Assembly: GCA_001632425.1 (NCBI GenBank)
Contig: KV425608.1
Span: 62,001-126,000, forward strand
DNA length: 64,000 nt
Source: Neolentinus lepideus HHB14362 ss-1
Taxonomy: Eukaryota > Basidiomycota > Agaricomycetes > Gloeophyllales > Gloeophyllaceae
Reading direction: 5' to 3'
In this document: in pieces, positions 35,214 to 48,507 of the stretch
Numbering within the stretch: the stretch's first letter is position 1
Layout of the letters: every line of letters begins with the position of its first letter
The notes under the pieces: generated by a model
Told to the model about the DNA's origin: nothing
Databases searched by the model: none
Seen by the model: the letters and a program-made list of their open reading frames with translations, nothing else
Made by a program: the position numbers and the translations under genes

Positions 35214-36476
35214 CTAGTCTCGTGACGGATCCGGGCCAAGTACACGTCTAATAGTACGTGTCTTGGTTCGGTAATATGGATGGAACGCCGTCTCCGAGCT
35301 GATTCGTAAGCGCGAGATCGATCGTGCTACGCTTCGAGGCTTGTCTATGGGAGAATCAACACCATCCGAGGATTCGAACGACGTGCACGAAGACTCCGAT
35401 TCAGGGTATTGGGATATGGTCTCAGTTTCCCATGAATCTGTTGCCAGTTTACTGCGAGCCTCCTTCATAGCTATTTGGAGAGCGACTTTCCACTGTCGCT
35501 GGGAATATCGCGAAGGATCAAGGTGCTTCTTGAATCTATACTCCATCGAAGCAATGCTGATGATCTGGGGATCAAGAACGAGTTCACGAAACAAGGAAGG
35601 CAGTCGAGGGATGACCATACAGTAGGGGTTAATAAGCCGGGGGTGGATCATTGGATTACGGCCCTGCTTGAGTTCGTCGAATAACTTTTTTAGTCTATCC
35701 CAATGCCAATACTCCGCTGATGACTCTAGTTGCCCTACCTGGTCTTCAGGTAAGGTGAGGAGGGCAGCGGGCTGAACAAAGCGAACACCCTTGTCGGTCA
35801 TGAGCACACCGATATTGCAGATACCGCGATAAATATGGTTGTGTTTCTGTAGGTTTGCAATGGCGTCGTATACCACTTCACGGTCGGAATACTCCACGAC
35901 CCGTCCTGCCATGAGCTCTGTCATGATGCCAGCCACTACACCATTGCGCATGATTATGCCCAAGACTTCGAACGAGTATCCTAACGACGTGAGGATCCGG
36001 GCGCCATTGATTTCGTCCCCGATTTGCTTAGCCGCTCGCGGCTCACAGGAATCCATAATTGTAAGGCTCACTTCTTGGCCCCGCCATATACCCTCCCGAT
36101 ACATCTTGGGGTCGAGCCAACGAGTGATCTCGATTTCCCGTTCATCAACCTGCGGCGCCCAGAGGTGACATGTAATCGTCCGAGGAATTTTATTCCTGTA
36201 CATCAGCCGATAGCTGCCGCTGCTCTCCCGGACGAGATAAGCATAATTACTGCGACCCCATGCGATGCCGCCGAGCATCGTTTGAATGATCTCGACATCG
36301 AAAGCGGTATTACTCTGGTACTCCATCCTGCGGCTTGGAAGGTCGCCAAAAAACGACCTGGTCTGAATGATCAAGGCATGCTGGTTGCATCGAAAGACAT
36401 GAGCAGGCCCGTCCTCGTCATTCCAAACCCCGAAATAGAGTACGTCCAGAGGCGATGGCTTTGTGGGCGCATCCAT
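35214..36476 (-). CDS. Degenerate kinase-like protein 1
   Basis: A single exon from the ATG at 36476 gives 420 residues. The middle of the protein follows the order of a kinase fold: an alpha-C-like helix (DEINGARILTSLGY), a hinge-like segment (GIMTELMAGR) and a helix before the catalytic loop (EVVYDAIANLQKHNHIY). The catalytic loop itself reads YRGICNIGVL where an active enzyme has H-x-D-x4-N, and the following strand reads VRFVQPAAL where DFG would be. Both metal-binding aspartates are therefore missing, so it should be inactive as a kinase. A C-terminal serine/arginine-rich tail follows. It is paralogous to the gene at 39153-40563, with shared landmarks (HLWAPQVDEREIEI / MWVPLVDVNEIEV; HWDRLKKLFDELK / HWAKLREIFDELK). 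Confidence 0.6.
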   Translation of the reverse strand: MDAPTKPSPLDVLYFGVWNDEDGPAHVFRCNQHALIIQTRSFFGDLPSRRMEYQSNTAFDVEIIQTMLGGIAWGRSNYAYLVRESSGSYRLMYRNKIPRTITCHLWAPQVDEREIEITRWLDPKMYREGIWRGQEVSLTIMDSCEPRAAKQIGDEINGARILTSLGYSFEVLGIIMRNGVVAGIMTELMAGRVVEYSDREVVYDAIANLQKHNHIYRGICNIGVLMTDKGVRFVQPAALLTLPEDQVGQLESSAEYWHWDRLKKLFDELKQGRNPMIHPRLINPYCMVIPRLPSLFRELVLDPQIISIASMEYRFKKHLDPSRYSQRQWKVALQIAMKEARSKLATDSWETETISQYPESESSCTSFESSDGVDSPIDKPRSVARSISRLRISSETAFHPYYRTKTRTIRRVLGPDPSRD

Positions 36477-39152
36477 GGTGCATAGGATGGAGATCAGATC
36501 ACACGTGTCCAGTCGTAGTTGCCGCCCATCATAAGTAACAGACAAGAAAGGCAAGTCTTAAGCGCGGCATCTTCCTTCCACGTGAGTGGCGTTTGTGATT
36601 ACTGTCACAACGGATCGATGTACACAACTGTAACGTATGGCCACATCTCTACAAATTCTCCCCACATATATGTCTCGAGGAAGGTATAATTTCACCTGGG
36701 ATTTTAGTAGCATTCCTTTAAGATTTCAAACATTCAGGTTGGGAGTTCTAGACGCGAACGCGACTACTTCTAAGGACAAGTTGCTTCTCTGACGTCGCAT
36801 GCTCTTGCGTCGACGATCAATCCATTTGAGACATCGACGGTGCGTTCCTCGGTAGACATAGACGCTTTGATTATGGATGGCGACTACCCCCATTGGAGCC
36901 GTGGCGCAACTACTAGACCCACAGCCTGCAGTTGGGTTTATCTGCGGATGAGCTCAATTCCTACAGGCCAGACACTGCTTGGGACAAACTTTGGTCATCA
37001 AATTGCTCAATGGCTCAAATACTACTATGGGTCCTTGGACCTACGCCACGAGTTTTGCTATGATGTCTTCGTCTACTACCTCACTCCTGGTACAATTTGC
37101 TCTGAATTTTGGCGCCTGGCTACTCTTTAAAAAGTGCGTCTTTGTTCATTATGAATGCTGAGATTCTGCTTGACATGTGCCTGTATCTTAGAATTGCATG
37201 GCTCTGCCATGGAAGCAGCGACCTGCACCTCGAGAAGCCTTGCCCTGTCGGCAGCGGATGCTCTCGAGTCGAGATATCTCGTACGATAGAGGAACAGGGA
37301 CCTTGCCCCAAATGCCGCTCTGGAAGGCAAGCCCTCCACAGGGTGGGCCCGTAAGTAAGCTTTAGACCGTTTTCTACTTAGTCTAACTCCTTCCGTTATC
37401 TTTATATTCAGTGTCATCTCACTATCATCTCTCCAATCATATCCTTCGCTGGGTAAGTGAGACATTGATACTACTATGCATATTTCTCCCCATCCCGTCT
37501 CATAGTCTGACAGTAGCGGGGTCATTAATTTTGCGATCCGACCCAGACGCCACACCTCACTTCACCCCTATGACAGTCGGCACAAATCTGGCTCAAGGAA
37601 TAGGGGCTGATGTACGTAGGAGCATCTCTCCCCTGTCCTCCCTGAAGCGAAGACACGGAGGGGCCTCGAAGACGGGCTTTCCATCACTTGGAACGTCCAC
37701 TCCGAGACTCCTCCGATGCTGCCCCGTATCGAGGAGAGGAAAATTTGACATAATTTCGATCTCACCATACATCTCTAAGTTCATATAATCCCCGAATCCA
37801 GTAATGAAGCTCCCAGCTCCCCTTCTACCATACATCAATCCAGGCTTACGCATCACAACCTAATATTCTACAATCACTTTAGTCATCATCAATTGACATA
37901 GTAGCGCATCATGGTACTAATGTTACGGTATTGATTCCAATTAATCTATTTCGACTGGTACGGACTACATTTCATAGGACTGTCTGTGTATCTGAATTAT
38001 CGTAATCTCATCCCGGAAAGTAGTTGCTATAGTAATTGCATGTAATCTGCATTTGCGTTGTACATTTATTCACTTGGTACGAGGGAGAGACGCCTGTCCC
38101 ATGTAATGACACAGTTGCTGCAAGTACAGCGACGCGAGAATCTACGCTACATTACATGTCCTATACAAGCATGGGATGGCCGGACCATCACATCCTTTAT
38201 TGGTAGCTTAGAGGCAGCTCCACCCTCTTTGAGCCGGTTCAAACTGATGAGGACGCCTCGGAAGACGGTAATGCGTTCACTGGCACTGTACTCAGATCGG
38301 GATGTGGCGGACACTTGTAGAGCCTCCGCCCTGGTGCCGTTGCACTGGTAGGCGCCACTCCTCGCGGACGTCAACTCGTATGCACAGGGCCATCCACTTT
38401 ACCGTCTCACTTAGTGGTGAGTACATGGGACATCAGGGTCGGGGCGCACCAGACACAGAAACCCTACCCAATGTAGTCACGGGGCGGCGTGCTGATATAC
38501 TGACATCCCCTTGCTGATATGCATGCTCTGTGGTCATACAGCGATGGTGGCGTATTATATAGATTCGACACTGGTTTAACCAGGCCCCATGAAGATATCC
38601 TCCGCTGTCAAGCAAAGACAATAAAATAGCTCCTCCCCGACATGACCGGAGTGGCGTGCAGTACGCGGCTTTGCGGCTCTGTACTGGTTTCAGAGAAGTG
38701 GAGAGTGTAGTTTACATGCGGTAGTACTAGCACTCGGTAGTGAGGATGTCAATCTGTATAGATCCAAATTTCCGCTCGACGGTGGCTTAAGATCACTTCC
38801 TGAATGCTGTGCACTTCACGTGGCTCGCTGGCTTCTCAAGATCTCAGATTACCGATCGACTAATATTCGTATATCCTACACATATTCAACCTGAGCACGA
38901 CGAAAGACAGATCTCCGCCAACAGATAGATTCATAAACTCATATACTACCTGTTATTTTAACAGTATACTAAATCAAGAGGGAACAGCGAACGACAATGT
39001 ACCTCGAAATATATCTTCCTCTAGCATCCAAATGTAGACACACCAACCCACAGCACCGGAAAACATGTCCAGAACAGTAAATGTAAGCATCGAAGTCAAA
39101 TGACAGCATATCGTGAGAGACGCAGCCTGAATCTTGCAGATCTTTTCCTATT
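36477..39152. other. Gene-poor stretch between kinase-like paralogues
   Basis: No gene could be supported. A plus-strand frame at 37109-37354 contains cysteine pairs (CPVGSGC, CPKC) that could belong to a small zinc-binding protein fragment, but no start or splice chain was convincing. Overlapping minus-strand frames at 37127-37856 are also unrecognised. Confidence 0.4.
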
Positions 39153-40563
39153 CTAGTCTAAAATCTCTTCGAAGCGACTCGAGTCAAGCAGTTCTTCATG
39201 CGCCCGCGTCACTTCCTTTTTATGGTAGGCAACTTTGAAGCTAATTGATAGGGATCTTTAGTTTGGTTGGTAAAGAATATAAGCAAGACACTCACATATT
39301 GTGGATGGAAGGTGCCAACACATTCCTCTTCGAGGGATTATCGCGACGAACTGGCCTTCCTTGAACTTGGACCCACGGATCAGGAAGACGGACAGAGGAC
39401 CTGCTAGGTTTGCGCTTGGAGACTACCATAGGTTGGTCCTCCAGGTTGTCCTCCTTAACATCAGAGCTTGCTATGAGTCGGAGTTTCTGTTTCCGCTTTG
39501 CTTTGGCCCTTTCTTGAGACCTGGTAGTCAACAATCGGGCGATGTCTCGTCTGAAGTTGTGTGGAATCTCGTGCCAGTCGGGTAACCCCATTAAGACTAT
39601 TCCCCAGTAGAAATCGGGAATTTTGTACATCGTTGCTGGAAAGATCATCCACGTCTCTGTTTGTCTCCGGACAGGACAGACCAAGTCATCGGGCCATTCT
39701 TTCAGCTCGTCGAAGATCTCTCTGAGCTTGGCCCAGTGGTAATGTTCTACCTCCTGCTCTAAATCCTCCACTGCCTCCGGATCATCTAGCGGGTAGAATG
39801 CAAGAGACCCCTCAAGCCCTACGAACCGGACCTTGTTGTCCTCTGTGATGAGGGTATATCCCGGGTTAAGATCAAGTAACAGAAAGCCGGCCCGTTGTAT
39901 TTTGGCAACCGCTTCGTAGACAATGGCTCTATCACGATAGAGCACTCCTCGTCCGTGATAACGCTCCTGTACGAAGCCTGTTACCCGACCTTCTAGGGTG
40001 ATAAGACCAAGGATAGGATACGTCACATCCAGGTCTTGCAGGCGGTGGAGAGCGTCATATTCCGACAGAATGTCTAGAAGCCCATCAAAGTGGTTGCACC
40101 ACGCGTATCTGAACCTCACATCCTGGCCTTTCCATGTGCCATCACCGTAATCCCAGCTGACCCAACGATGCACCTCGATCTCATTCACGTCGACCAAGGG
40201 AACCCACATATCCGTCACCAGTGTCGGAGGAGGTCTATCCTTATATATAAGCTGATAGCCTTGTCCATGCACACGCACGACGTAGACCCAGTTCGTGCGA
40301 CCGAACTCAATTTGGGGCAAGACCGAGAAGACAACTTCAAGCTCCCGCTGAGTCAGGTAATTCCATGTTGTCTGAGTCATGCCTGGAGTTTCGTAGTCGA
40401 GCGGTCCCGTGTATTGTACTTGAACCATGATGTTACTGCCGTTCTTCCGTAGAGCGAACTGCAGAGCTCTAGAGCGAGTAAAGTGATCATAGCCAATGTA
40501 GAGGACTGCACCGTTGCCATCAATTGCATCCTTGTGGTCCCGCACGTCCATAATCTCTTTCAT
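39153..40563 (-). CDS. Degenerate kinase-like protein 2
   Basis: Exon 1 (40563-39296) holds most of the protein. I favour a second exon (39255-39153), joined by a 40-base GTGAGT..AAAG intron, which adds the coherent acidic/basic tail VAYHKKEVTRAHEELLDSSR and ends at TAG; total 456 residues. Without it the protein stops after IHNM. The kinase-like core resembles protein 1. The loop reads LLDLNPGYTL, keeping one aspartate but not the loop asparagine, and VRFVGLEGS replaces the DFG strand. A lysine-rich segment (KAKRKQKLRL) near the C-terminus could be a nuclear signal. Function unknown. The two paralogues are far diverged, so the duplication is old. Confidence 0.6.
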
Positions 40564-43500
40564 TTGACTTGTCTGCGCGCGAATGCATGTTGTCCGGTGA
40601 GCTACTGAGAGGCATAGCGAGCGAGGATAGCACTTACACGTATCGAACGGGGGTTAGAGAAAAGCTGGGGTTTCCCACATCTCCTGCACTTTACCCTTTA
40701 AATATTGTCACAGCATGAGACCGAGTTCCCCGCTATGATGTGTTGACAGTCTTCCGCCACTGACTCCGGCAAATATGCATAGCAGGCTCGGGCCATATCG
40801 GGCCGTATTCCCACAGTTCGATGTGGAGGTCGAGCTGCACTTTTTCGCTGTCTACCAAGCTCGTTCATGCATGGTTGCGCTACACGATCTGTGGCTGCCT
40901 GTGGTCGCCCGCACAAGCAATGCCGCAAGGGTGGCGGTAGGGTTTTCGCAGTGCAAGACGTCCACGGTATTAAAGGTAGAGAGGTAAGTCGATGAATGGA
41001 CCGAATATCTAGCTTCCTACTGAGCACCGTACTCCTTGCTTTCCTTGAATGCTCTATAATTCAGGATACTATTACTATCATACTGGTGGCTATCCTAGGA
41101 GCGTCCGTAAACCTGTTTTCTCGGCGACCACATACTCTCGACCGGTCTCCACACACCATCGTCCCAGGAACCAGGACACAAGGCAGCGCACAACTCCCAC
41201 AACTCCCCTTTACACACGCGTAGTTAGTGCCAGCTTTGATTTCCACGTCGTTCTGTGAATAGATAGCTCTTCTGTCTAGGTTTTCCCGAATTATCACTTT
41301 AGCAGGAAGCAGCCACAAGTGCACACGAGCCCCAAAGATTCCTGGCGACCGTCTTAGGCGACCTGTGATATCTTACGGCTCTCCTGTGGCTGTATTATCT
41401 GGTTTCAACTGACATCTCGATCTACGAAAAACCTAACATCTAATAATGGTTTACTCAAGACGGCATTCACGCTGTGACGGCCTCAATGATATCTTCTCTG
41501 CCATTTTTACGACCGTTCTCCTATATTCAATGTTTCTATCTGCATCTTCTTCAACGCCAACTTCTCCCATCACTTCCCTGGCAATAATTCTGAAGATCAT
41601 TAGATGGCCGTGCCTTCGATGGTCATCCGACTGTGGTCCTCAATGCTGGCACATGTGCGACATCCGCAAAAGCTTCCGAAGATATTTCATCCGAGGCGAC
41701 CAATGCCCCGATTTCCATTTCTAAAGGTCCACACCCCGAATGTCTTCGAAGCCGCCTGCCTTTGTGCTGCTCATGACGCAACAACTGGCCGTCCAAGGCG
41801 ACTAGGCTGGTCTACATGTCTCCGCCTTGCCAATACTACCACGACGTCGCATCCTCAGGGGACACGAGCGCTTCGGTTCCGGATTGCTTTGATGTCTGCT
41901 TTCCAGTCAACATGGACTCGCGCGACTACCATCCGCTCTGAGTAAACGCCTAGCTTTTCTCTCGGTTTTGCTCCGCTTCCTGTTCACCTGCCTTCAACAC
42001 TTCAATCAAGTTTTCAGGCTGAGTTCAGTCGGCTCCTCATCGTTGCGCTGCGCATATCCGTCTTTTTTCTTTCTGCAAGATAATAAGCTAAACAATGACG
42101 AATTGAAATATAATTCATCACTGTTCAGCTTATTTTTTATCCTTAATCTCTATTTGTAACCTCTAATTGTTTATTGCACTTGTCATTGTACTGTCTTCAT
42201 TCTTGCATCTTCATTTTCATCGATCCCATCCTTGCACTTCCAATATCATCTCTTGGACTTGTCGCACTTTATATCCATCATCGCATCCGTTCCGCTGCAT
42301 ACTTTCAGAGGGTGTGGCTTTTCATACTGATTGCAAATTGATGACTTTCTTCTAAGATTTCGGACTCGATGGATTCGTCAATACTATTGGCTTGGGTCCA
42401 CATCCCAACCTTAGCACGATATATAGTGTATCTTACTACGACTTCCACCCATCTAAGTTAGTGTTAGACTACCATATATGCACTGAGCCTCGTCCACTTA
42501 GTGAGGCCTCATTGCCTAGTGAATCACTAGTAGCACTGATTTGCTTGGCGGTTATAAGAATGACGGCCAACATCGGAAAAACCCCCTATTGTGGTTTGTG
42601 AGCTTATTGTGACGAACATTAGAGTATAATTTATTAAGACTCACTATAGCCATGTTCGTGATCACAGAGACAAGATCTTGCGAAATATGGCAACATAGAG
42701 AAAGGGCTTAGAGACAGTTGAAGTAAAACATACCTCCATCAAGGAAACAGCTGCTGAGGATCGACTGATAGCTGTCAGCAGCAAGAGCGAGTATGTTGCT
42801 CCTGATTCGATTCCGGACGCAAATGTGGGTCAGATTCGTACCCACTATAGAAGTATGTTCACCCACATTATACGTATGACATATGGGCGCGTATCTCCGC
42901 CCACTCTTATCTTCCGGCCGGTGGTATGATGTGCGTGTCTTTGAATCCGGAGCGCTGAATGTTATATGCGATCGGCCTAAACGAACGAAACGACGGATCT
43001 GCAGGGAGACCTACCGATGAGTCCCAGAACGTCTGGGACGAGTGTAAGTTCAGTGGTTTTACACGATTTCAAAGATGATTTCATCCTGCAGTGTGGCCAA
43101 TTTGGGACTTGTGCAAGTGGAGAGTAACAGGACGACCATAGAACGTCACTTCAGCAAGAGCGCAGGCTCATCATAAAGTGAGCCGCCGAGCTCTTCTTTG
43201 CAAACGCGGCTCTTTGTTCCACAAGGGTGTCTCATTATAGAGCAGAGTTGCTATCCGAGGTTGACATTGTTTAGGAGATTAGCACGTATATGTCATGAAG
43301 CAGGAAGAGCCGCCGCAACTCGCCCATACTTGAAGGATATTGCTCTGTGTGATGTATTCAATAAGCTATTTACGACGTAAGGATTCAACGTACCTGCAAG
43401 AAAGAAATCATATCGAACCAGGCACAGGTAACCTTGATGGTTAGAACAGAAAAGCTTTCTGTAAACAGCTTATATCAGTTATAGGCCAGGTCACTTTCCC

Positions 43501-44213
43501 GGGAGATAATCGAAACTAAGTAGTAGATTTTGGTGTGCTGTAGCTCCGCATGACCGAGAGGCATACATTTTGATTTTAGCGTCAGGATTGGTCGAAGAAC
43601 TTACCACTTCTTCGGCGAACAGATCATCTTGCGCAGCGTATGATAGTCCTCAGGCCACCTCCTCAGTACGACGACAAGTATTGTATGATAAACACAAGTT
43701 TCCAAGAAGCCGAAAAAAGATGAAAAGATCACCAGGGGAACGCTTAAGCACAGATACAGCATGAATAATTTCAAAGTTGATCCCTACCGGGGCAGACTTG
43801 CAGGAGAACCTAAAGACTTCTGCCGGACCCACTTGCACAATCGCAATAGGACGAGTCGAGTTACAGGCTATTCGCATAGGCACATCAAGTCCCCGGAGTA
43901 TGGTGCATGGGCTGCGGTCATCGATGGGAAGGGAAGACTTGAAAACGCATACATAAATACAAAGCATCAGCCCCGAAACATGCATGGTATTGCAACATAA
44001 AAGGTATTATCCACGAAAAACCCACCAAATTATACATATAAATACAACCTGTGGATTATCTGATATATAGGCCTCCCGGCCTAGGCAGCGAAAGCAGAAA
44101 AGAATGGACAGACTGCATCCAGCAATCCTGGCAGGCCGGTCGGGTAAACTGAGACGGCGGTGGGAGGTCGACGCGGGCGTATTGGATTGGCGGGTGAAAC
44201 TAATCAGCACTGG
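40564..44213. other. Gene-poor stretch with pyrimidine-rich strand
   Basis: No gene is supported over 3.6 kb. About 41450-42300 is visibly rich in C and T on the plus strand, giving several serine/phenylalanine-rich short frames that look like composition effects. The end near 44200 is the 3' flank of the glucan synthesis gene. Confidence 0.45.
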
Positions 44214-46987
44214 TCCACCAAGCTGTTCTTCGGGAACGGCTGCTTGAAGTCATCTCTCCACGTCGTGAGATTGGGATTCGTATACTACGGCATCATGAGC
44301 AAGTACTCCTCTCGTTGAACAGTAAACGCCACTCACAGCTTCCATGAACCTGAGTCCGAGTCACGGTAGATAAGCGGCCATACCTAAATTGCACTCTGGG
44401 CACAGTAACTTACTGGTTGATATACGCTTGAGTCGGGAAATCTTCAGGGTCGCACCCAATGTTAATGCTGTCCGTCGGCTGGTACACGCGCACGTAGTCG
44501 ACCTTCATCGTCGCGGGGAAGGGGATATGTTCCGTGTCGACGAAGCCAGTGAAAGACATCGACATCCCCAAATTGATGATCAAGTACTGTTGACATCCGC
44601 ATCAGGAACGAAATTCAAGGGAGAGGGGGGGGGCAGTGGTACGAATACGAACCATGGGTTCCTGAGGGACCGGCCGAGAAGAGATCTGGACCTGACTATC
44701 AGCGGCCATTGCAGCAACTTCGAGGGTGTAGGCCTCGACGTCATTGGTAATCCAAGTGATATACTAATCCGCCCTTGTCAGTCAGTATACAAGCACGACT
44801 ACGAGAAGCGGGCAAATACTCACAGCATCATCAAACCCTTCACGAACAGCTATTAGTTCAGAACACGAGAAACCACCGTAACACATACCAGGCTTATACT
44901 CAAACCCATACACCGCATAACAATCTCCGGTGCCCTCATAACACTGCTGATCTGCGAGACGAAGTTCACACGCGTTGCTTGTGCAACTTTGTCGTCGGAC
45001 GTACTTGTCTGGGTAACAGCCGACGTCGCTTGCTGGTAAATACCTCCTGAATAAGGGTTCTGCATCGTAATCGTAGGGTCCTTGATCTTGAACAAATTGG
45101 ACGAGTTGAAGAAAATGTAATTCTCGTTGAACGGCTGGCAAACACAGATTGTCAAGGACTGATAGCGAACGAAAAGTAGCGAAGGACCCACAGCCCATTG
45201 AGCAGACTGCGAAACTTGTCCAGTGAGGGGCCCGTCCTGGGTCAGCGAAGTAATCTACAACAGCCAGTGAGCCCAACACATCGCCCAAACCAAAACCAAA
45301 ACAAGATGCACCTGCGCCTCAAACATGTCAATCTCCGGCGCGCTCCGCCCTACGAACGTCCCATCTTGGTGTACAGGCCCCGGGTGCACCTCCCCGGAAC
45401 ACGTGCACCGCGACAGCTTTTGTCCAGGAAGGAAGGACAGCGGTTTAGGGTTGTCAGGATCGAGGGTGTTCTTCGCCTCCAGCACGCCGCTGATCGACTG
45501 ATTCGCGACAGTGCCGACATCGCAGGCGTCGTAGGAGTACGGCCACTACAGATCATGTAAGTAGAAAGGAAGGGAAGGGGCACAGCGACTCGGCACCCAC
45601 CATGCCTTCCAAACTCGCACCGTAGCCCGCGCGACCTGCGGGAGAAGATTCATCAAGACCACATACGACACCTCTATCCCAACACCTACCGAGATTGCCC
45701 ATGGCCCACACCGCCGGCCACAGCCCAATGACGTTGTTCAAACCCGGCAAGCTCACCGAAGCCTCAAACATGCCACCCGTAAAACAGAACTTGTTCCACG
45801 TGGACATCATCCCGCCCATATAATCCAAGCCGTGCATGGATTTCTGAGATAGCGTGACGTGCAGCGCGCCGTCCTTGGTCGTGATGGCGTCAGGGTGATA
45901 CCATTCCATGTCGCCCGTCTGCAGGATCACCACGTAATCAACAACAAATCAGGATTCAGCACCCCTAAATGTCAAATGGGATAGAACGTACCTGCCAATA
46001 ATGCAAGTCCACCGCCTCCCAGTACGGATCGTCCCCGGGGAAGAACGTTCGCCCGTCCACGTTGAACTCGTCGCTGAACACGAGCGTCCAGCTCGAGCCA
46101 TCCCGGAACGACGGCTTCGTGTACGACTCTTGTGGAGTGTCCAGGTCGATAAGACCCCAATTCCCCGCCATACTCGGAACCTGCCCGGTAGCATTCGTCC
46201 CGCCGACATTGAACCCACCAAAGAACTTCAACGGGTGCCTCGTGAAGAACATAATTAGGGGATATCCCGCGCTATAGGACATTCGCACGGTCAAAATTCA
46301 GAACAGTTCACAGCAGAAGGGCGGAGTGGGACGTACAAGAGAGTGACCAGACCAGCCGCCAGGATGAACAAACACCCGAGGTTCGCGAAGCCGCGCGCTG
46401 TAAACATGGTGCCGCCGCGGTCCCATTTGTGGTCGCGGCGCGGGTCGGGGTTGTGCAAGAAATCGTCTTGCTCAGGTTGGTTGGAGAAAAGGTGGGCGCC
46501 CCACTGATTGGGATCTGAGTGGGCCGTGAACTAATGTGATGGTATTGAGAATTGCTCGGTCAATGAATATCAGAAGAAGGCACGCGATCAGCTCATTCCT
46601 TGCTATACCTACGCCCCCACGGAAACTTGATGATGATGATACGGAAGGCTCACTTTGTCAACGAATTGCGCAGTCCCTGAAAGCTCCTTGTCAGTAGCAG
46701 AGGTACTGCTGTAGGCAGATTGAGTCTGTAATAATCATAAACATTTCTTTAGAAACATTTGACCAAGCCCAGTTGCTCAGCAAGCGCACCAAGGACGTAT
46801 TGCTAGCCAGAGATCGTATCGAGGGGGGCCTAGCAAACGTAGCATGAGGTGCGGATCTGTCGGGATTCGGCGAAGTGGGTGTCGGAGGGGGTAAAAGACT
46901 AGCGGTGGAGCTGGAGAAATCCTGCATGCCATAGGGCTGCTGCCGCGGATAGGGACTCAGAGGGAGAACAGGCGGTCTGCCCGCCAT
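44214..46987 (-). CDS. KRE6/SKN1-type beta-1,6-glucan synthesis protein (GH16)
   Basis: A multi-exon gene runs from the ATG at 46987 to the TGA at 44214-44216. A proline/serine-rich cytosolic N-terminus leads to one membrane anchor (GFANLGCLFILAAGLVTLF), then a lumenal GH16-like domain: WTLVFSDEFNVDGRTFFPGD, DMEWYHPDAITTKDGALHVT, FCFTGGMFEASVSLPG, GLWPAVWAMGN, and the catalytic-type motif EIDMFEAQ (E-x-D-x2-E). It ends with YVRVYQP-like and TTWRDDFKQPFPKNSLVDQC segments characteristic of Kre6/Skn1. Proteins of this type sit in the Golgi or endoplasmic reticulum as type II membrane proteins and are needed for beta-1,6-glucan of the cell wall. I checked several splice junctions in frame but did not count the total length. 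Confidence 0.92.
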
Positions 46988-48507
46988 GTTAGTGTGAAAA
47001 GAGTGTCGGGAGTAAAAGAGAGTGGTCAGTCGGAGCAGGGGTATGATTAATTATAGTCGGCCAAGCATAAAAGGGTATGGGCGTCGACAGGGTATGGCAT
47101 GTGCAAGAGCGAGCAAATTCCCGACGGACAGGGTGTTGTCGTAGACAACCGTACGGCGTCGGCATCACAGAAGCCTCACGAGCTGATTGGCGAGGGCGGC
47201 ATTGGACTGTCACGCTCGCGTACATCACGTCACGCCCACTGTCGGCGACTGTTGACCGTCTGATACTTTGCAACCGGGACTGTACATGTTGACCATGTGA
47301 CAAGACTTGATGCATTGATGATCTATCACAATAAAGTCTCATTAGACATCAGTCAGCGCTCTAACGCCGGCATGCAAAGGGGGGAGGGGGGGGTCATCGG
47401 CTCACCTCGTATATCGGACTGGAGCGACCGCCATACATGGTGCCAATACAATGGCATTCCTTCGACACCCAGCTAAGATCGATTTATGCTAAAGGCGTTT
47501 GCCTATTTCATGGCGCCCACATGAGATGCAGGAATCGAATTCCCGTTGCACTGGAGTTAAGAGCTCCCCCCATCATAAGTGCCGGAAAGTCTCCCTAAGA
47601 TGTGCATGTAGAAAATTTGGTGTCTTCAGTAGGAATGAATATCTAGGAGCTGCCACATTAATTGAACGAGTCCCTAATTATATAAGGAGAAACTCACCCA
47701 TCTCCCGGTTTCAGGTCAACTGACAAGAATGACTCTTCATCATGAAGAAACTTGGTAGAAAAAATAAAGCAGAGATACCGTAGTAAGAGGTTGTATCTGA
47801 CTTTGACGTAGAGTCGTGAAGAGGTGACCATTCGAAAGATGCGCCACCCAACCAGCCCGATTTGAGTAGCACGCCTTCCAAATCCGGCCTGACATGTGAA
47901 CTAATGGGATCTCAAGACACAGAACTTCTTGCAACATATAGACGACAACGCGTTCTTAACTTCTTGCTCATTAACTTTCTTGTCACCTGCAGAGACTGTA
48001 GCTTTGCGCTGCGGAACCTTGTCAAAGAACCTAGAATCCCCTGAAGTGCATCGATAAAGAACTCTTGTCGCTCGCAATGCCTAGTTCAGAATACTAGCTG
48101 CGAAGGGACCAAAGTCAAGAATACTTGCTCCTGTTGCTCGTAAGTGACAAGGAGCGCTTGCTCAAGATCTTCGTGTTGCAAGGCCCTAGGTGCTGTCGTT
48201 GGTTGCTTGTCCGAGGCTCTCTCCCCACCGAGTCTTCCTCGTTCATTGGATGCTGGTCCTTTTCCAGGCAAGAGAACCACAGTCAGCGAGTCCGGTGCGA
48301 GACAGACAGGTGGAAATATCAAGAGACGCATCACCCAGACAGCGAGTTGGCCTCTTGAAACCTGCGCTGGCCATCACTCTACGCGGATCATCGGCCAAAT
48401 GCAGCATCACGATATCCCATTAAATCATGAGGAGACCAATAATATACAAGTACCTCATACGGTCCTCTAAATTTACAGTCATAGTTCAAGCAAAAGAATA
48501 AGCCGTG
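46988..48507. other. Intergenic, upstream of the glucan synthesis gene
   Basis: This contains the promoter side of the KRE6/SKN1-type gene and the 3' flank of the BAG gene. No gene could be supported. Confidence 0.45.

Noticed and set aside
37127..37555. 142-codon minus-strand frame
   Set aside because: No start context, domain or conserved-looking segment. A plus-strand cysteine-rich reading of the same DNA is equally weak.
44389..44856. 155-codon plus-strand frame
   Set aside because: It lies antisense to the C-terminal exons of the glucan synthesis gene and is a shadow.
47510..47600. tRNA-like signature on the minus strand (loop CTCTTAA and a T-arm-like gaattcgattcc)
   Set aside because: The anticodon-like and T-arm-like parts fit loosely, but no acceptor-stem pairing or D-arm with an A-box was found at the right distance.
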